Shown here piece by piece: positions 1 to 6,549 of a DNA stretch of 10,336 nucleotides. The notes under the pieces were generated by a model. That model did not search any database. It was not told the DNA's origin and worked only from the letters and a program-made list of their open reading frames with translations. A program made the position numbers and the translations under genes. How positions within the stretch are numbered: position 1 is the stretch's first letter; each line of letters begins with the position of its first letter. Source of the stretch: Thermoanaerobaculia bacterium (GTDB lineage: Bacteria; Acidobacteriota; Thermoanaerobaculia; UBA5066); the NCBI GenBank assembly GCA_023717585.1, contig JAMQPJ010000079.1:1-10336 (forward strand), read 5' to 3'.

Positions 1-1217
1 ACGCCCCATGCGATCGCGAGGCCCATCGGGTTGACGACGAGGCCCCACGGGAACATCGGAGACAGTGCGCGGCAGAGCACCGCCCCGCTCACCGTGCCGA
101 CGCTCGCCCCGAGCGCGGCGAGGACGCAGGCCTCGAGGAGGAACTGGACGAGGATCTCGCCGTCCGACGCGCCGAGCGACTTTCGGAGGCCGATCTCGTA
201 CTTGCGGTCCGAGAACGAGATGAGCATGACCGAGAGGACGCCGACGCCGCCCACGAGGAGGACGGTCGCGGCGAGACTGGAGAGCACGACGCGCCATCCG
301 CGCATTTCCTCCATGAACCCGGCGTAGCTCTTCGCGGCCTCGGACTCGAGGTCCTTGATCTCGACGTCCTCGATGCCGTGGTGGGCCTGCTTCGTCCGGC
401 CGAGAACGAGCGCCGAGACATCCATGAGATCGCTCTTCTTCCGGAGCTTGACGGCCACCTGGGTGAGCTTGTGGCTCGCGTCCATGCGGTCCATGTATGT
501 CTCGAGCGGGATCATGATGCCGTTCGAATCCAGCCACATCTCCTCGTTGAAGACGAGAACGGGTCCCTGCAGGCCGACGATCCGGAAAGGCTTGCCGTCC
601 ACGAGGACGTCGCGCCCGATCGGGTCGGCGCCGCCGAAGAGTTTCGAGCCGAGAGTCGAGCCCACCACGGCCACCGCGCTGTGGCGGCGCCGGTCGTCGT
701 CCGTGAGGCCGCGTCCCGAGGCGATCGGGCGGTTCATGAGGAGCGCGTAGTCGGGCGTCAGTCCGGTGACCCACATCCGCTCCGTGCCTCCGGCGACACG
801 GACGCTCGTGCGCTTCGTGGCACGCGGCAGGAACGCGACGACGGCAGGGTGGGGCGCGGTCAGGCGCGCGAGATCCTCGTAGCGCAGGCCCGGGCTCATC
901 GCGAATCGCTTCTGCTCGTCCGTGGTCTCGGGCGTCTTCGGCTGGATCACGACGGTGCCGTCCCAGCTCATGCCGGCGAAGCCGGTCCCGACCTTGTCGA
1001 GGACGCCGTCGAGAACGGACGTCATGACGACGAGCGCGAAGACCCCCAGCATGAGGAGCGTCAGCGTGAGGAGCGAGCGCAGCTTGTGGGCCCAGAGCTC
1101 GACGAGCCCGCCGGCGATGACCTCGTAGAAGAGACCGAATTTTGCTCGCCAGGACAAACGCCTGCCCTCGAAAGGAGAAGTCGCGCCAGCCTCAACGGCG
1201 ATGGGGACGCTACTCAT
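1..1217 (-). CDS. MacB-like ABC transporter permease, second copy (3' end outside window)
   Basis: This is an inner-membrane permease of the MacB/FtsX family, probably exporting a substrate from membrane or periplasm together with the ATPase and adaptor encoded upstream. The 405 visible residues fit the MacB plan: a cytoplasmic lead of about 45 residues, TM1 near residues 48-67, a long periplasmic domain to about residue 305, TM2 near 309-334, then the FtsX-type loop with EIGLRKSLGAS at 341-351 and TM3 near 358-382. The reading frame is still open at position 1, just as TM4 should begin, so perhaps 20-30 residues are missing. The ATG at 1217-1215 overlaps the end of the preceding permease gene by 8 nt (ATGAGTAG), and a GGAGG lies 9 nt upstream, which suggests translational coupling. 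The N-terminal tail is longer than in the neighbouring permease. Family assignment is firm; the substrate is unknown. Confidence 0.88.
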   Translation of the reverse strand, partial: MSSVPIAVEAGATSPFEGRRLSWRAKFGLFYEVIAGGLVELWAHKLRSLLTLTLLMLGVFALVVMTSVLDGVLDKVGTGFAGMSWDGTVVIQPKTPETTDEQKRFAMSPGLRYEDLARLTAPHPAVVAFLPRATKRTSVRVAGGTERMWVTGLTPDYALLMNRPIASGRGLTDDDRRRHSAVAVVGSTLGSKLFGGADPIGRDVLVDGKPFRIVGLQGPVLVFNEEMWLDSNGIMIPLETYMDRMDASHKLTQVAVKLRKKSDLMDVSALVLGRTKQAHHGIEDVEIKDLESEAAKSYAGFMEEMRGWRVVLSSLAATVLLVGGVGVLSVMLISFSDRKYEIGLRKSLGASDGEILVQFLLEACVLAALGASVGTVSGAVLCRALSPMFPWGLVVNPMGLAIAWG

Positions 1218-2460
1218 ATCGCAGCGCCTCCATCGGGGAAAGCCGGCTGGCTTTCCACGCCGGGTACAGTGCGAACAGGAATCCGAAGGCGGCCGCGAGG
1301 GCGAAAGCCCACAGGAAGCTGGCGGGCTGCATGTAGAGCCGGATCTCGAGGAACGACGTGATGACCTTCGAGAAGGCGACGCCCGCCGCGAATCCTACGA
1401 GGGCCCCGAGGCCCGTGAGCAGGAGCGCCTCGGTCATGAACTCCTTGAACACTTCGCGGCCCGAGGCGCCGATCGCCATCTTCACGCCGACCTCGCGCAC
1501 GCGCTCCTTGAGCGTGGCCATCTGGATGTTCACGTTCACCATGCCGCCGCCGATGAGGGACAGGATGCCCGACAGCATGAAGATCATGTTGTAGACGTCG
1601 CCCTGGCTCCGCCGCTTGCGAATCCGCGCGGCGACGTCGTCGATGCGGAAGTCCTCCTGCTGGCGGTGGTTTCCACGCAGGATCGCGCCGAGGCCCTCGC
1701 TGAAGGCCTTCATGGCGCCGAGGTCCCGAATGCGGAACGCGACCCGGTCGACGCGCTGCCACCTGTCCCCCTGCATGCGGCGCGCGACGAGAGTCGACGG
1801 AACGGCCACGATCCTGTTCCGCCACGCGAACTGGTTGCCCTGTCCGTCGCGCCACCGGAAGATCTTCTCGGCGAACGTGCCGACCACGACGACGGGGATG
1901 TCTCCCAGCCGGACCGTCTGGCCGACGGCGTCGCCCGTCGGAAAGAACGTGGCGGCGGCTTCGGCGCCCAGAATCGCGACCGGGCGCCCGTTCTCGAAGT
2001 CCTCGGCGGAGAACGCGCGGCCCTTCTCGATGGCGTAGCCGTTGAGGGCCATGTAGTCGCCACCGATGCCGATCAGCTGCCGGTCTTGGTCGGCGTAAGG
2101 CGAGCGCACGCGCGCCCGCGCGAACTTCTGCTGCATGACGCCGGAGATGGCCTTCGCGTCGAGGGCGCCTCCTTCGTTCGCGTCCTCGTTCCGGAGGCCG
2201 AGATTCGCGGCCTGGAGCGCGGTGGGCTGCCCGTCGCGGATCGCCTCCGAGGGCTGGACGGTCAGGCGGTCCATGCCGCCGAGCTTCATCCAGCGCTCGT
2301 CCGAGCGCCTGCGCTGGCTGTCGGAGATCGAGAAACCGCCGAGCACCGACGCGACGCCGAGGACGACGCCGAGCGTCTGGAGCGTCGAGCGGCCGAAGTT
2401 CTCGCGGATTTCGACCCAGGCGCCGAACAGGCGCTCGCGGAAGGCGCCGCTCAGGATCAC
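1210..2460 (-). CDS. MacB-like ABC transporter permease, first copy
   Basis: This 416-residue permease is of the MacB family and forms the transmembrane part of a tripartite efflux or lipoprotein-type exporter. TM1 lies near residues 26-46, followed by a periplasmic MacB_PCD-like domain of about 240 residues. TM2 is near 290-312, the FtsX-type cytoplasmic loop REVGVKMAIGASGREV spans about 322-337, and TM3 (343-366) and TM4 (380-400) follow. The C-terminus YPAWKASRLSPMEALRYE is the classic family ending. It starts with GTG at 2460-2458, overlapping the TGA of the ATPase gene by 4 nt (GTGA). The next permease gene overlaps its own stop. Unlike E. coli MacB, the ATPase is a separate polypeptide. 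The two permeases are divergent in sequence, so they may form a heterodimer. The substrate cannot be told from sequence. Confidence 0.93.
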   Translation of the reverse strand: MILSGAFRERLFGAWVEIRENFGRSTLQTLGVVLGVASVLGGFSISDSQRRRSDERWMKLGGMDRLTVQPSEAIRDGQPTALQAANLGLRNEDANEGGALDAKAISGVMQQKFARARVRSPYADQDRQLIGIGGDYMALNGYAIEKGRAFSAEDFENGRPVAILGAEAAATFFPTGDAVGQTVRLGDIPVVVVGTFAEKIFRWRDGQGNQFAWRNRIVAVPSTLVARRMQGDRWQRVDRVAFRIRDLGAMKAFSEGLGAILRGNHRQQEDFRIDDVAARIRKRRSQGDVYNMIFMLSGILSLIGGGMVNVNIQMATLKERVREVGVKMAIGASGREVFKEFMTEALLLTGLGALVGFAAGVAFSKVITSFLEIRLYMQPASFLWAFALAAAFGFLFALYPAWKASRLSPMEALRYE

Positions 2461-3152
2461 GCCGCCCGCTTCTCCGTGACGTCGGAGACGATCAGGCCGT
2501 CGCGAAGCTCGACCCGCCGTTCCGCGAGGGACGCGATGTGCGGGTCGTGCGTCACGAGCATGACGGAGTTCCCCTGCCGGTGCAGCTCCTTGAAGAGCGC
2601 GAGGACTTCCTCGCCCGTCTTCGAGTCGAGGGCGCCCGTCGGTTCGTCGGCGAGGAGGAGCGCGGGCGTGTTCGCGAGGGCGCGCGCGATCGCGACACGC
2701 TGCCGCTGGCCGCCCGACAGCACGGCGGGCAGCACATTCGCCTTCTCCGGGATCCCGACGCGCTCGAGAAGCTCGAGCGCGCGGCGGCGGCGTTCCTTCC
2801 GGCCGACGCCCGCGTAGAGGAGCGGCAGCTCGACGTTTCGCGCGACCGAGGCTTTCGGCAGGAGGTTGTAGTTCTGGAAGACGAAACCGACCTTCTCGTT
2901 CCGGATGCGCGCGAGCGCGGCCCCCGAGAGGCCTTCCACGTTCGTGCCGTCGATCGCGTACGAGCCCGCGGTCGGAGAGTCGAGGCAGCCGACGATCGCC
3001 ATGAGCGTCGACTTGCCGGAGCCCGAGGGGCCCACGAGCGCCACGAACTCGCCGGCCGAAACGGTGAGGTCGATGCCGCAGAGCGCGTGCACGGCCATTC
3101 CGTTCGACCCGAAAACCTTCGTCAACCCGTGTGTCTCGATGATCGGGCGCAT
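2457..3152 (-). CDS. ABC transporter ATP-binding protein, MacB/LolD type
   Basis: This 231-residue ATPase powers the adjacent MacB-like permeases from the cytoplasmic face. All nucleotide-binding motifs are intact: Walker A GPSGSGKST at residues 41-49, Q-loop Gln93 in FVFQNYNLLP, signature LSGGQRQRVAIARAL from residue 145, Walker B LLLADEPTGALD with Asp169 and Glu170, and the switch His202 in LVTHD. Length and motif wording match the MacB/LolD/FtsE group. The ATG at 3152-3150 lies 1 nt after the stop of the adaptor gene, without a convincing Shine-Dalgarno at normal spacing, so it is probably translated by coupling. Its stop overlaps the GTG of the first permease. A general mechanotransmission exporter role is well supported for the family; drug, peptide or lipoprotein cargo is undetermined. 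Confidence 0.95.
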   Translation of the reverse strand: MRPIIETHGLTKVFGSNGMAVHALCGIDLTVSAGEFVALVGPSGSGKSTLMAIVGCLDSPTAGSYAIDGTNVEGLSGAALARIRNEKVGFVFQNYNLLPKASVARNVELPLLYAGVGRKERRRRALELLERVGIPEKANVLPAVLSGGQRQRVAIARALANTPALLLADEPTGALDSKTGEEVLALFKELHRQGNSVMLVTHDPHIASLAERRVELRDGLIVSDVTEKRAA

Positions 3153-3153
3153 G

Positions 3154-4374
3154 TCAGTTGTCGTCGTCCTTCTCGACCTTCTTCTTCGTCGGGTCCTCGA
3201 GCGCGACCTGATCGCCGCCCTTCAGGCCCGAGAGGATCTCGACGCGCTCGAGCGTCGCGATGCCGGCGGCGACGGGGACCGCGTCGTAGTAGTCCTTCCA
3301 GTGGTCCGAAAGCCAGACGTATTTGCCGCGCCCGTTGAGCCCCTGCTTGGCCGCGGCGAGAAGCTTCGGCTTCAGGTCGCTCTTGAGGCGGTAGGCGACC
3401 GTCTTCCCGTCTGCGCGCTGGAGGGCCTCGAGCGGAATCGAGACGGCCTTCTCGCGTTTCTCGCCGAGAATCTCGACGTTCGCGCTCATGCCCGTGCGGT
3501 ACGAGTCGCCGAGCTCGTCGAGCGCGACCTCGACCGGAAAGACCTTGATCTTCTCCAGGAGCTTCGCGGCGGGCGCCACGAACCGCACCTTGCCGGTGAA
3601 GACCTTCTGCGGATAGGCGTCGAGCGTGATCCGCACGGGCTGGCCCACCTTCACCTTCGCGATGTCGACTTCGTTCAGGTTGACCTTGATCAGCAGGGTC
3701 CTGAGGTCGGCGACCGTGAAGAGGACGGTTCCCGCGTTGAACGAGGACACGCCGGACGTGACGGTCTCGCCCAGCTCGACGCCCTTCGTGATCACGACGC
3801 CGGACATCGGGGCCGTCACGCGCGCGCGCTGGGTCACGGCGTCGCCGGAGATCGGGATGCCGTGGCCCTCGACGATCTGGTAGCGCTGGCGGGCGGCCTT
3901 GACGTTCTCGGCCGCGAGGTCACGCTTCGTGACGAAGTCCTTCAGTACCTCGCCGCCGATGAGCCCGTCCTTGAAGAGTCGCTCCTGGGAGGCGAGCTGG
4001 CGTTCGGCGTCTTTGAGGGCGACTTCGGCCTGCGTGACGCCGGCCCTCACGTCGGAAAGGGACTGAGCCTGCGTGACGTCGGGCTCCACCTCGGCCAGGA
4101 CGTCTCCGGATTTCACGATGGCGCCGTCGCGAACCTTGAGGGAAACGACGCGACCCGACACGACGGACTTCACGTCCACCTTGGTCTCGGGGTCGACGAC
4201 GCCCACCTCGCGGACGCTCACTTGGAGATCTTCCGCCTGCACCTTTCCCACCCGGAACGGGGGGGGCTCGGGTTCCTTGCCCTTTTCTTTTCCGCGGGAG
4301 GCGAAGAGCGCGCCTCCCCCCGCGAGGAGAAGCACGCCGGCAGACGTCAGGATCCACTTGACCTTCTTCGACAT
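3154..4374 (-). CDS. Periplasmic adaptor (HlyD/MacA-type membrane fusion protein) of the efflux operon
   Basis: This 406-residue membrane-fusion protein bridges the MacB-like pump to an outer-membrane channel. An N-terminal membrane anchor lies at about residues 7-26 after MSKKVK, with no lipobox Cys visible. A first biotinyl-lipoyl half follows at about 66-98 (VSGRVVSLKVRDGAIVKSGD), then an alpha-hairpin with coiled-coil character at about 100-170, and the second lipoyl half at 183-225 (APMSGVVITKGVELGETV). A beta-barrel spans 226-305 and a membrane-proximal domain 310-395. The tail is charged (KKKVEKDDDN). The frame is open back to an ATG at 4494. I chose the ATG at 4374 because it is preceded by GGGGAGAGG at 6 nt and starts directly before the signal anchor. 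The longer form would add 40 polar residues in front of that anchor. It is the first gene of the operon; no TolC-like gene is in the window. Confidence 0.92.
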   Translation of the reverse strand: MSKKVKWILTSAGVLLLAGGGALFASRGKEKGKEPEPPPFRVGKVQAEDLQVSVREVGVVDPETKVDVKSVVSGRVVSLKVRDGAIVKSGDVLAEVEPDVTQAQSLSDVRAGVTQAEVALKDAERQLASQERLFKDGLIGGEVLKDFVTKRDLAAENVKAARQRYQIVEGHGIPISGDAVTQRARVTAPMSGVVITKGVELGETVTSGVSSFNAGTVLFTVADLRTLLIKVNLNEVDIAKVKVGQPVRITLDAYPQKVFTGKVRFVAPAAKLLEKIKVFPVEVALDELGDSYRTGMSANVEILGEKREKAVSIPLEALQRADGKTVAYRLKSDLKPKLLAAAKQGLNGRGKYVWLSDHWKDYYDAVPVAAGIATLERVEILSGLKGGDQVALEDPTKKKVEKDDDN

Positions 4375-4380
4375 ACGAGA

Positions 4381-4389
4381 CCTCTCCCC
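4381..4389 (-). promoter_or_regulatory. Ribosome binding site of the adaptor gene
   Basis: GGGGAGAGG on the minus strand lies 6 nt before the ATG at 4374. It decides this start over the in-frame ATG 120 nt upstream, which has no comparable site. Confidence 0.75.
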
Positions 4390-4445
4390 GGCATATACGG
4401 AGGTGGTCGCGCAAAGTTCGGGCGAAACCGCCTGGGGACTCACTT

Positions 4446-4475
4446 CTGCCCAAAAAGAGGGCATTGGTGTACCTT
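4446..4475 (+). promoter_or_regulatory. Possible sigma-70-like promoter of the sulfur-transfer operon
   Basis: CTGCCC at 4446-4451 and TACCTT at 4470-4475, 18 nt apart, resemble weak -35 and -10 boxes. They are conserved in position with TTGCCC and TACCTT before the HTH-EIIA gene. Transcription would begin near 4482-4484, inside the repeat block, leaving a leader of about 93 nt. Each box matches consensus only in part (3 of 6). Confidence 0.35.
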
Positions 4476-4495
4476 GCTGTCCAGTGTTGTCCATC
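4466..4495 (+). promoter_or_regulatory. Triple 10-bp-period direct repeat, putative operator (copy A)
   Basis: Three hexamers are in head-to-tail order at 4468 (TGTACC), 4478 (TGTCCA) and 4488 (TGTCCA), each separated by 4 nt, so the period is exactly 10 bp. The whole 30-bp block matches the block at 7767-7796 at 27 of 30 positions in the same orientation. This copy is about 80 nt before the start of the sulfur operon and about 90 nt before the adaptor start. The repeat is directly visible; its role as an operator for an HTH-EIIA protein is inferred. Confidence 0.65.
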
Positions 4496-4563
4496 CTGGG
4501 CGGGGGCGCTTCCGCCGGGGATTACTTCGACGTCCGAGAAAAGGCAGACTTCCGGGGAGACGA

Positions 4564-4570
4564 AGGAAGG
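4564..4570 (+). promoter_or_regulatory. Ribosome binding site deciding the JAMM protease start
   Basis: AGGAAGG ends 5 nt before the GTG at 4576. The other in-frame GTG at 4594 has only a weak GAAAGA before it, so 4576 is preferred. Confidence 0.65.
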
Positions 4571-4575
4571 CGAGT

Positions 4576-5049
4576 GTGCGGCCTGAAAGACCCGTGATCC
4601 GTTTCGATCACATCCTCCTCGAGGAAATCGCGGGGGCGGCCTCGGCTGCCTATCCGTTCGAAGGCTGTGGCGCGCTGCTGGGCGACAGCGGCCACGCGCG
4701 CGTCATGCTCCCTCTCCCGAACACCGAGAAGGACAAGCCGCGAGTGAGGTTCGAAGTTTCGCCGAAAGACTACCTGCGCGTGGAGCGCGAGGCCGATGCG
4801 CGGGGTCTCCGCCTCCTCGGTTTCTGGCACAGCCACCCGGACCACCCCGCGCGTCCCTCCGCCACCGACCTTTCCTGCGCCTGGGTCGGACTCCTCACCG
4901 TAATCGTCTCCGTGCAGAAGGGCCGGGCGCGCGACATCGGGGCGTGGGAGATCCGCGGCCCGGAGCTTCCGTTCGAGAGCGTCGAGATCGAATGCCCCCT
5001 CGTCGCGGGTGAGCTCGTCACGACGCTTTCGAGAGAAGGAGAGACGTGA
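4576..5049 (+). CDS. JAMM/MPN zinc metalloprotease, Mec+/HcyD-like, processing a sulfur carrier protein
   Basis: This protein of about 157 residues belongs to the bacterial JAMM (MPN+) peptidases that act on ubiquitin-like sulfur carriers. The signature is complete: Glu29 in EGCGALLGD, then HSHPDHPARPSATD at 85-98, giving His85, His87 and Asp98 as zinc ligands and Ser95 as the conserved serine. Family members either cut a short tail from a carrier to expose Gly-Gly (QbsD, HcyD) or release an amino acid from it (Mec+). The next gene encodes a carrier with two residues after Gly-Gly, so tail trimming is the likely reaction here. A GTG start at 4576 is chosen from its AGGAAGG site; GTG 4594 would remove six residues and keep the fold. 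The stop overlaps the next ATG by 1 nt (TGATG). The open frame runs back to 2905 but there it is antisense to the efflux genes and is not coding. Confidence 0.92.
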   Translation: MRPERPVIRFDHILLEEIAGAASAAYPFEGCGALLGDSGHARVMLPLPNTEKDKPRVRFEVSPKDYLRVEREADARGLRLLGFWHSHPDHPARPSATDLSCAWVGLLTVIVSVQKGRARDIGAWEIRGPELPFESVEIECPLVAGELVTTLSREGET

Positions 5050-5330
5050 TGCCCGTTCCCGTCCGAATCCCCACGCCGCTCAGGCGCTTCACCGGCGACC
5101 GCGCCGAGGTTTCCGTCGAGGCGGCGGAGCTCTCGTCCATCCTGGACCGTCTCTTCGAGCAGTATCCGGATCTGAGGTCCCAGCTCCTGAGCGAAGACCG
5201 CACGCTCCGGAGCTTCGTGAACATCTACGTCAACGACGAGGACATCCGGTTCCTCGACGGCCTGAAGACTCCCGTCGCGGAAGGGGACTCGGTCTCCATC
5301 GTTCCCGCGATCGCGGGCGGGGCGCGATGA
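5049..5330 (+). CDS. MoaD/ThiS-family sulfur carrier protein with GG-AR C-terminus
   Basis: This 93-residue protein has the MoaD/ThiS beta-grasp pattern: an N-terminal strand with MPVPVRIPTPLRRFTGD, a helix around residues 27-40 (LSSILDRLFEQYPDLRSQL), the FVNIYVNDEDIRFLDGL segment at 56-72, and the closing strand GDSVSIVPAIAGG at 79-91. Such proteins carry sulfur as a C-terminal thiocarboxylate on the last glycine. Here Gly90-Gly91 is followed by Ala92-Arg93, so the protein as translated cannot be adenylated until the tail is removed, presumably by the JAMM protease encoded just upstream. ATG 5049 is preferred over the adjacent GTG 5046; AAGGAG lies 7 nt before it. The stop overlaps the next gene's start by 4 nt (ATGA). 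It resembles CysO, HcyS and QbsE in context more than a molybdopterin synthase subunit, as no MoaE or other moa gene is present. Confidence 0.92.
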   Translation: MPVPVRIPTPLRRFTGDRAEVSVEAAELSSILDRLFEQYPDLRSQLLSEDRTLRSFVNIYVNDEDIRFLDGLKTPVAEGDSVSIVPAIAGGAR

Positions 5331-6517
5331 CCTCCAAACCGCGCGGCCCCGGGACCCGCGCCGCGCGCGGCGGGGAGAAGCGGAAGAACGCGCTCGACGC
5401 GGTCACGCAGCCCATCGTCTGCACCTCCACGTACGCCTTCGACGGCACGGCGGAGATCCGCGACCACTTCGAGGGCCGGATCCAGCGCGAGGAATACGGC
5501 CGGTACGGCAACCCGACAGTCCGAACGGCGGAGCGCAAGATCGCGGAGCTGGACGGCGCCGAGGACTGCGTCCTCTTCTCGAGTGGGATGGCGGCGGCTA
5601 CGACGGCGCTTCTCGCCCTCTTGAAGAGCGGCCAGCACGTCGTCATGACCTCCGACTGCTACCGCCGGACACGGCAATTCGTTTCGACGACGCTGCCTCG
5701 CTGGGGCATCGACCACACCTTCGTCGAGCCGGGGGATTACGGGGCGCTCGAGGCGGCGATCCGCCCGGGCAAGACGCGTCTCGTCCTGGCCGAATCGCCC
5801 ACGAACCCGTACCTCAGGGTCGTGGACCTTCCCCGGCTCGTCGCCATCCGCGACCGGCATCCCGGCGTGAAGATCCTCATCGATTCCACGTTCGCGACTC
5901 CCGTCAACGAGCGCCCCATCGGCTTCGGCGTGGACCTCGTCCTCCATTCGGCCACGAAGTACCTCGGCGGCCACAACGACCTCCTCGCCGGCTCGCTCTC
6001 GGGGAAGGCGTCCCTCATTTCCGGCCTGCGGGACCTCCGCGGCGTTCTCGGCGCCGTCCTCGACCCGCACGCGGCGTACCTTCTCCTACGGGGAGTCAAG
6101 ACGCTCGACCTGCGCGTTCGTCGCCAGAACGAGACGGCCCTCCGCGTGGCGGGCTGGCTCGAGGCGCATCCCCGCGTGGAGCGCGTCTTCTATCCCGGCC
6201 TCGAGAGCCACCCGGATCACGACGTCGCGGCTCGCCAGATGTCGGGCTTCGGCGGCGTCGTGAGCTTCCAGGTGAAAGGAGGCCTCGACGACGCGTCCCG
6301 CTTCATCGACGCCACGACGCTGCCGATCATCGCGCCGTCTTTGGGCGGAGTGGAGAGCCTCATCGAGCAGCCGGCTCTCATGTCCTTCTACGAGCTCACG
6401 ACGGCGGAGCGGCTCGCTATCGGCATCTCCGACAACCTCGTGCGGCTGGCCGTGGGCATCGAGGACGCCGATGACCTCGTGGCGGACCTCGGCAACGCGT
6501 TCGCGACTTCGGCCTGA
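5327..6517 (+). CDS. Cystathionine gamma-synthase / homocysteine synthase family PLP enzyme
   Basis: This 396-residue enzyme is of the Cys/Met metabolism PLP-dependent (fold type I) family and would perform gamma-replacement on an activated homoserine. Visible features are EYGRYGNPT at 56-64 (phosphate-binding Tyr57 and Arg59 from the partner subunit), SSGMAA at 85-90, Tyr112 in DCYRRTR stacking on PLP, ESPTNP at 156-161, Asp186 in LIDSTFATP, and Lys211 in SATKYLGGHND forming the Schiff base. The wording of many blocks (TDCYRxTR, PTNPxLRxVD, DNLVRxxxGxED) recalls plant cystathionine gamma-synthase, which uses O-phosphohomoserine. In this operon the likely sulfur donor is the carrier thiocarboxylate, giving homocysteine as MetY does in Wolinella. 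Cystathionine formation from cysteine remains possible. It is translationally coupled to the carrier gene through ATGA. Confidence 0.93.
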   Translation: MTSKPRGPGTRAARGGEKRKNALDAVTQPIVCTSTYAFDGTAEIRDHFEGRIQREEYGRYGNPTVRTAERKIAELDGAEDCVLFSSGMAAATTALLALLKSGQHVVMTSDCYRRTRQFVSTTLPRWGIDHTFVEPGDYGALEAAIRPGKTRLVLAESPTNPYLRVVDLPRLVAIRDRHPGVKILIDSTFATPVNERPIGFGVDLVLHSATKYLGGHNDLLAGSLSGKASLISGLRDLRGVLGAVLDPHAAYLLLRGVKTLDLRVRRQNETALRVAGWLEAHPRVERVFYPGLESHPDHDVAARQMSGFGGVVSFQVKGGLDDASRFIDATTLPIIAPSLGGVESLIEQPALMSFYELTTAERLAIGISDNLVRLAVGIEDADDLVADLGNAFATSA

Positions 6518-6536
6518 GCCATGGCCGCGCGCAGCC

Positions 6537-6544
6537 GGAAGGAG
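6537..6544 (+). promoter_or_regulatory. Strong ribosome binding site of the E1-rhodanese gene
   Basis: GGAAGGAG lies 5 nt before the ATG at 6550, within the 32-nt gap after the PLP enzyme gene. It fixes this start. Confidence 0.75.
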
Positions 6545-6549
6545 ATTCC

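Larger units (their letters stand above)
4375..4575. other. Divergent control region between efflux and sulfur-transfer operons
   Basis: This 201-bp non-coding stretch separates the minus-strand efflux operon from the plus-strand sulfur operon. It holds the triple direct repeat at 4466-4495 and a short dyad, TGCCC (4447-4451) and GGGCA (4459-4463), around an A-rich centre. A second dyad, GGCGG (4499-4503) and CCGCC (4512-4516), could form a small hairpin in a leader. Shine-Dalgarno sequences for both operons sit at its two ends. I see no known riboswitch core and no T-tract terminator. On the minus strand a TATATG near 4393-4398 could serve as a -10 for the efflux operon, but no good -35 goes with it. 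Confidence 0.7.

Noticed and set aside
1201..2817. 538-codon plus-strand open frame across the first permease and the ATPase
   Set aside because: The opposite strand encodes well-conserved MacB permease and ATPase motifs, and the plus-strand translation has shadow-like composition (His/Arg/Glu/Asp rich, no domain).
4375..4494. N-terminal extension of the adaptor to the ATG at 4494
   Set aside because: It would put 40 polar residues before the signal anchor, has no ribosome binding site, and its start lies inside the conserved repeat. The ATG at 4374 has a good site at 6 nt.
4499..4516. GGCGG/CCGCC hairpin in the possible leader of the sulfur operon
   Set aside because: The 5-bp stem with an 8-nt loop has no T-tract and no likeness to a SAM, SAH or other known riboswitch core. 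In GC-rich DNA such dyads are common.
2905..4575. Long plus-strand open frame continuous with the JAMM protease frame
   Set aside because: It is antisense to the ATPase and adaptor genes, and its Arg/Asp/Leu-rich translation is typical of high-GC shadow frames. The JAMM fold only begins after 4576.
5049..5330. Molybdopterin synthase small subunit (MoaD) as the role of the carrier
   Set aside because: No MoaE or other molybdenum cofactor gene is in the window. The neighbouring JAMM protease, the PLP enzyme and the masked Gly-Gly point to amino-acid sulfur transfer.
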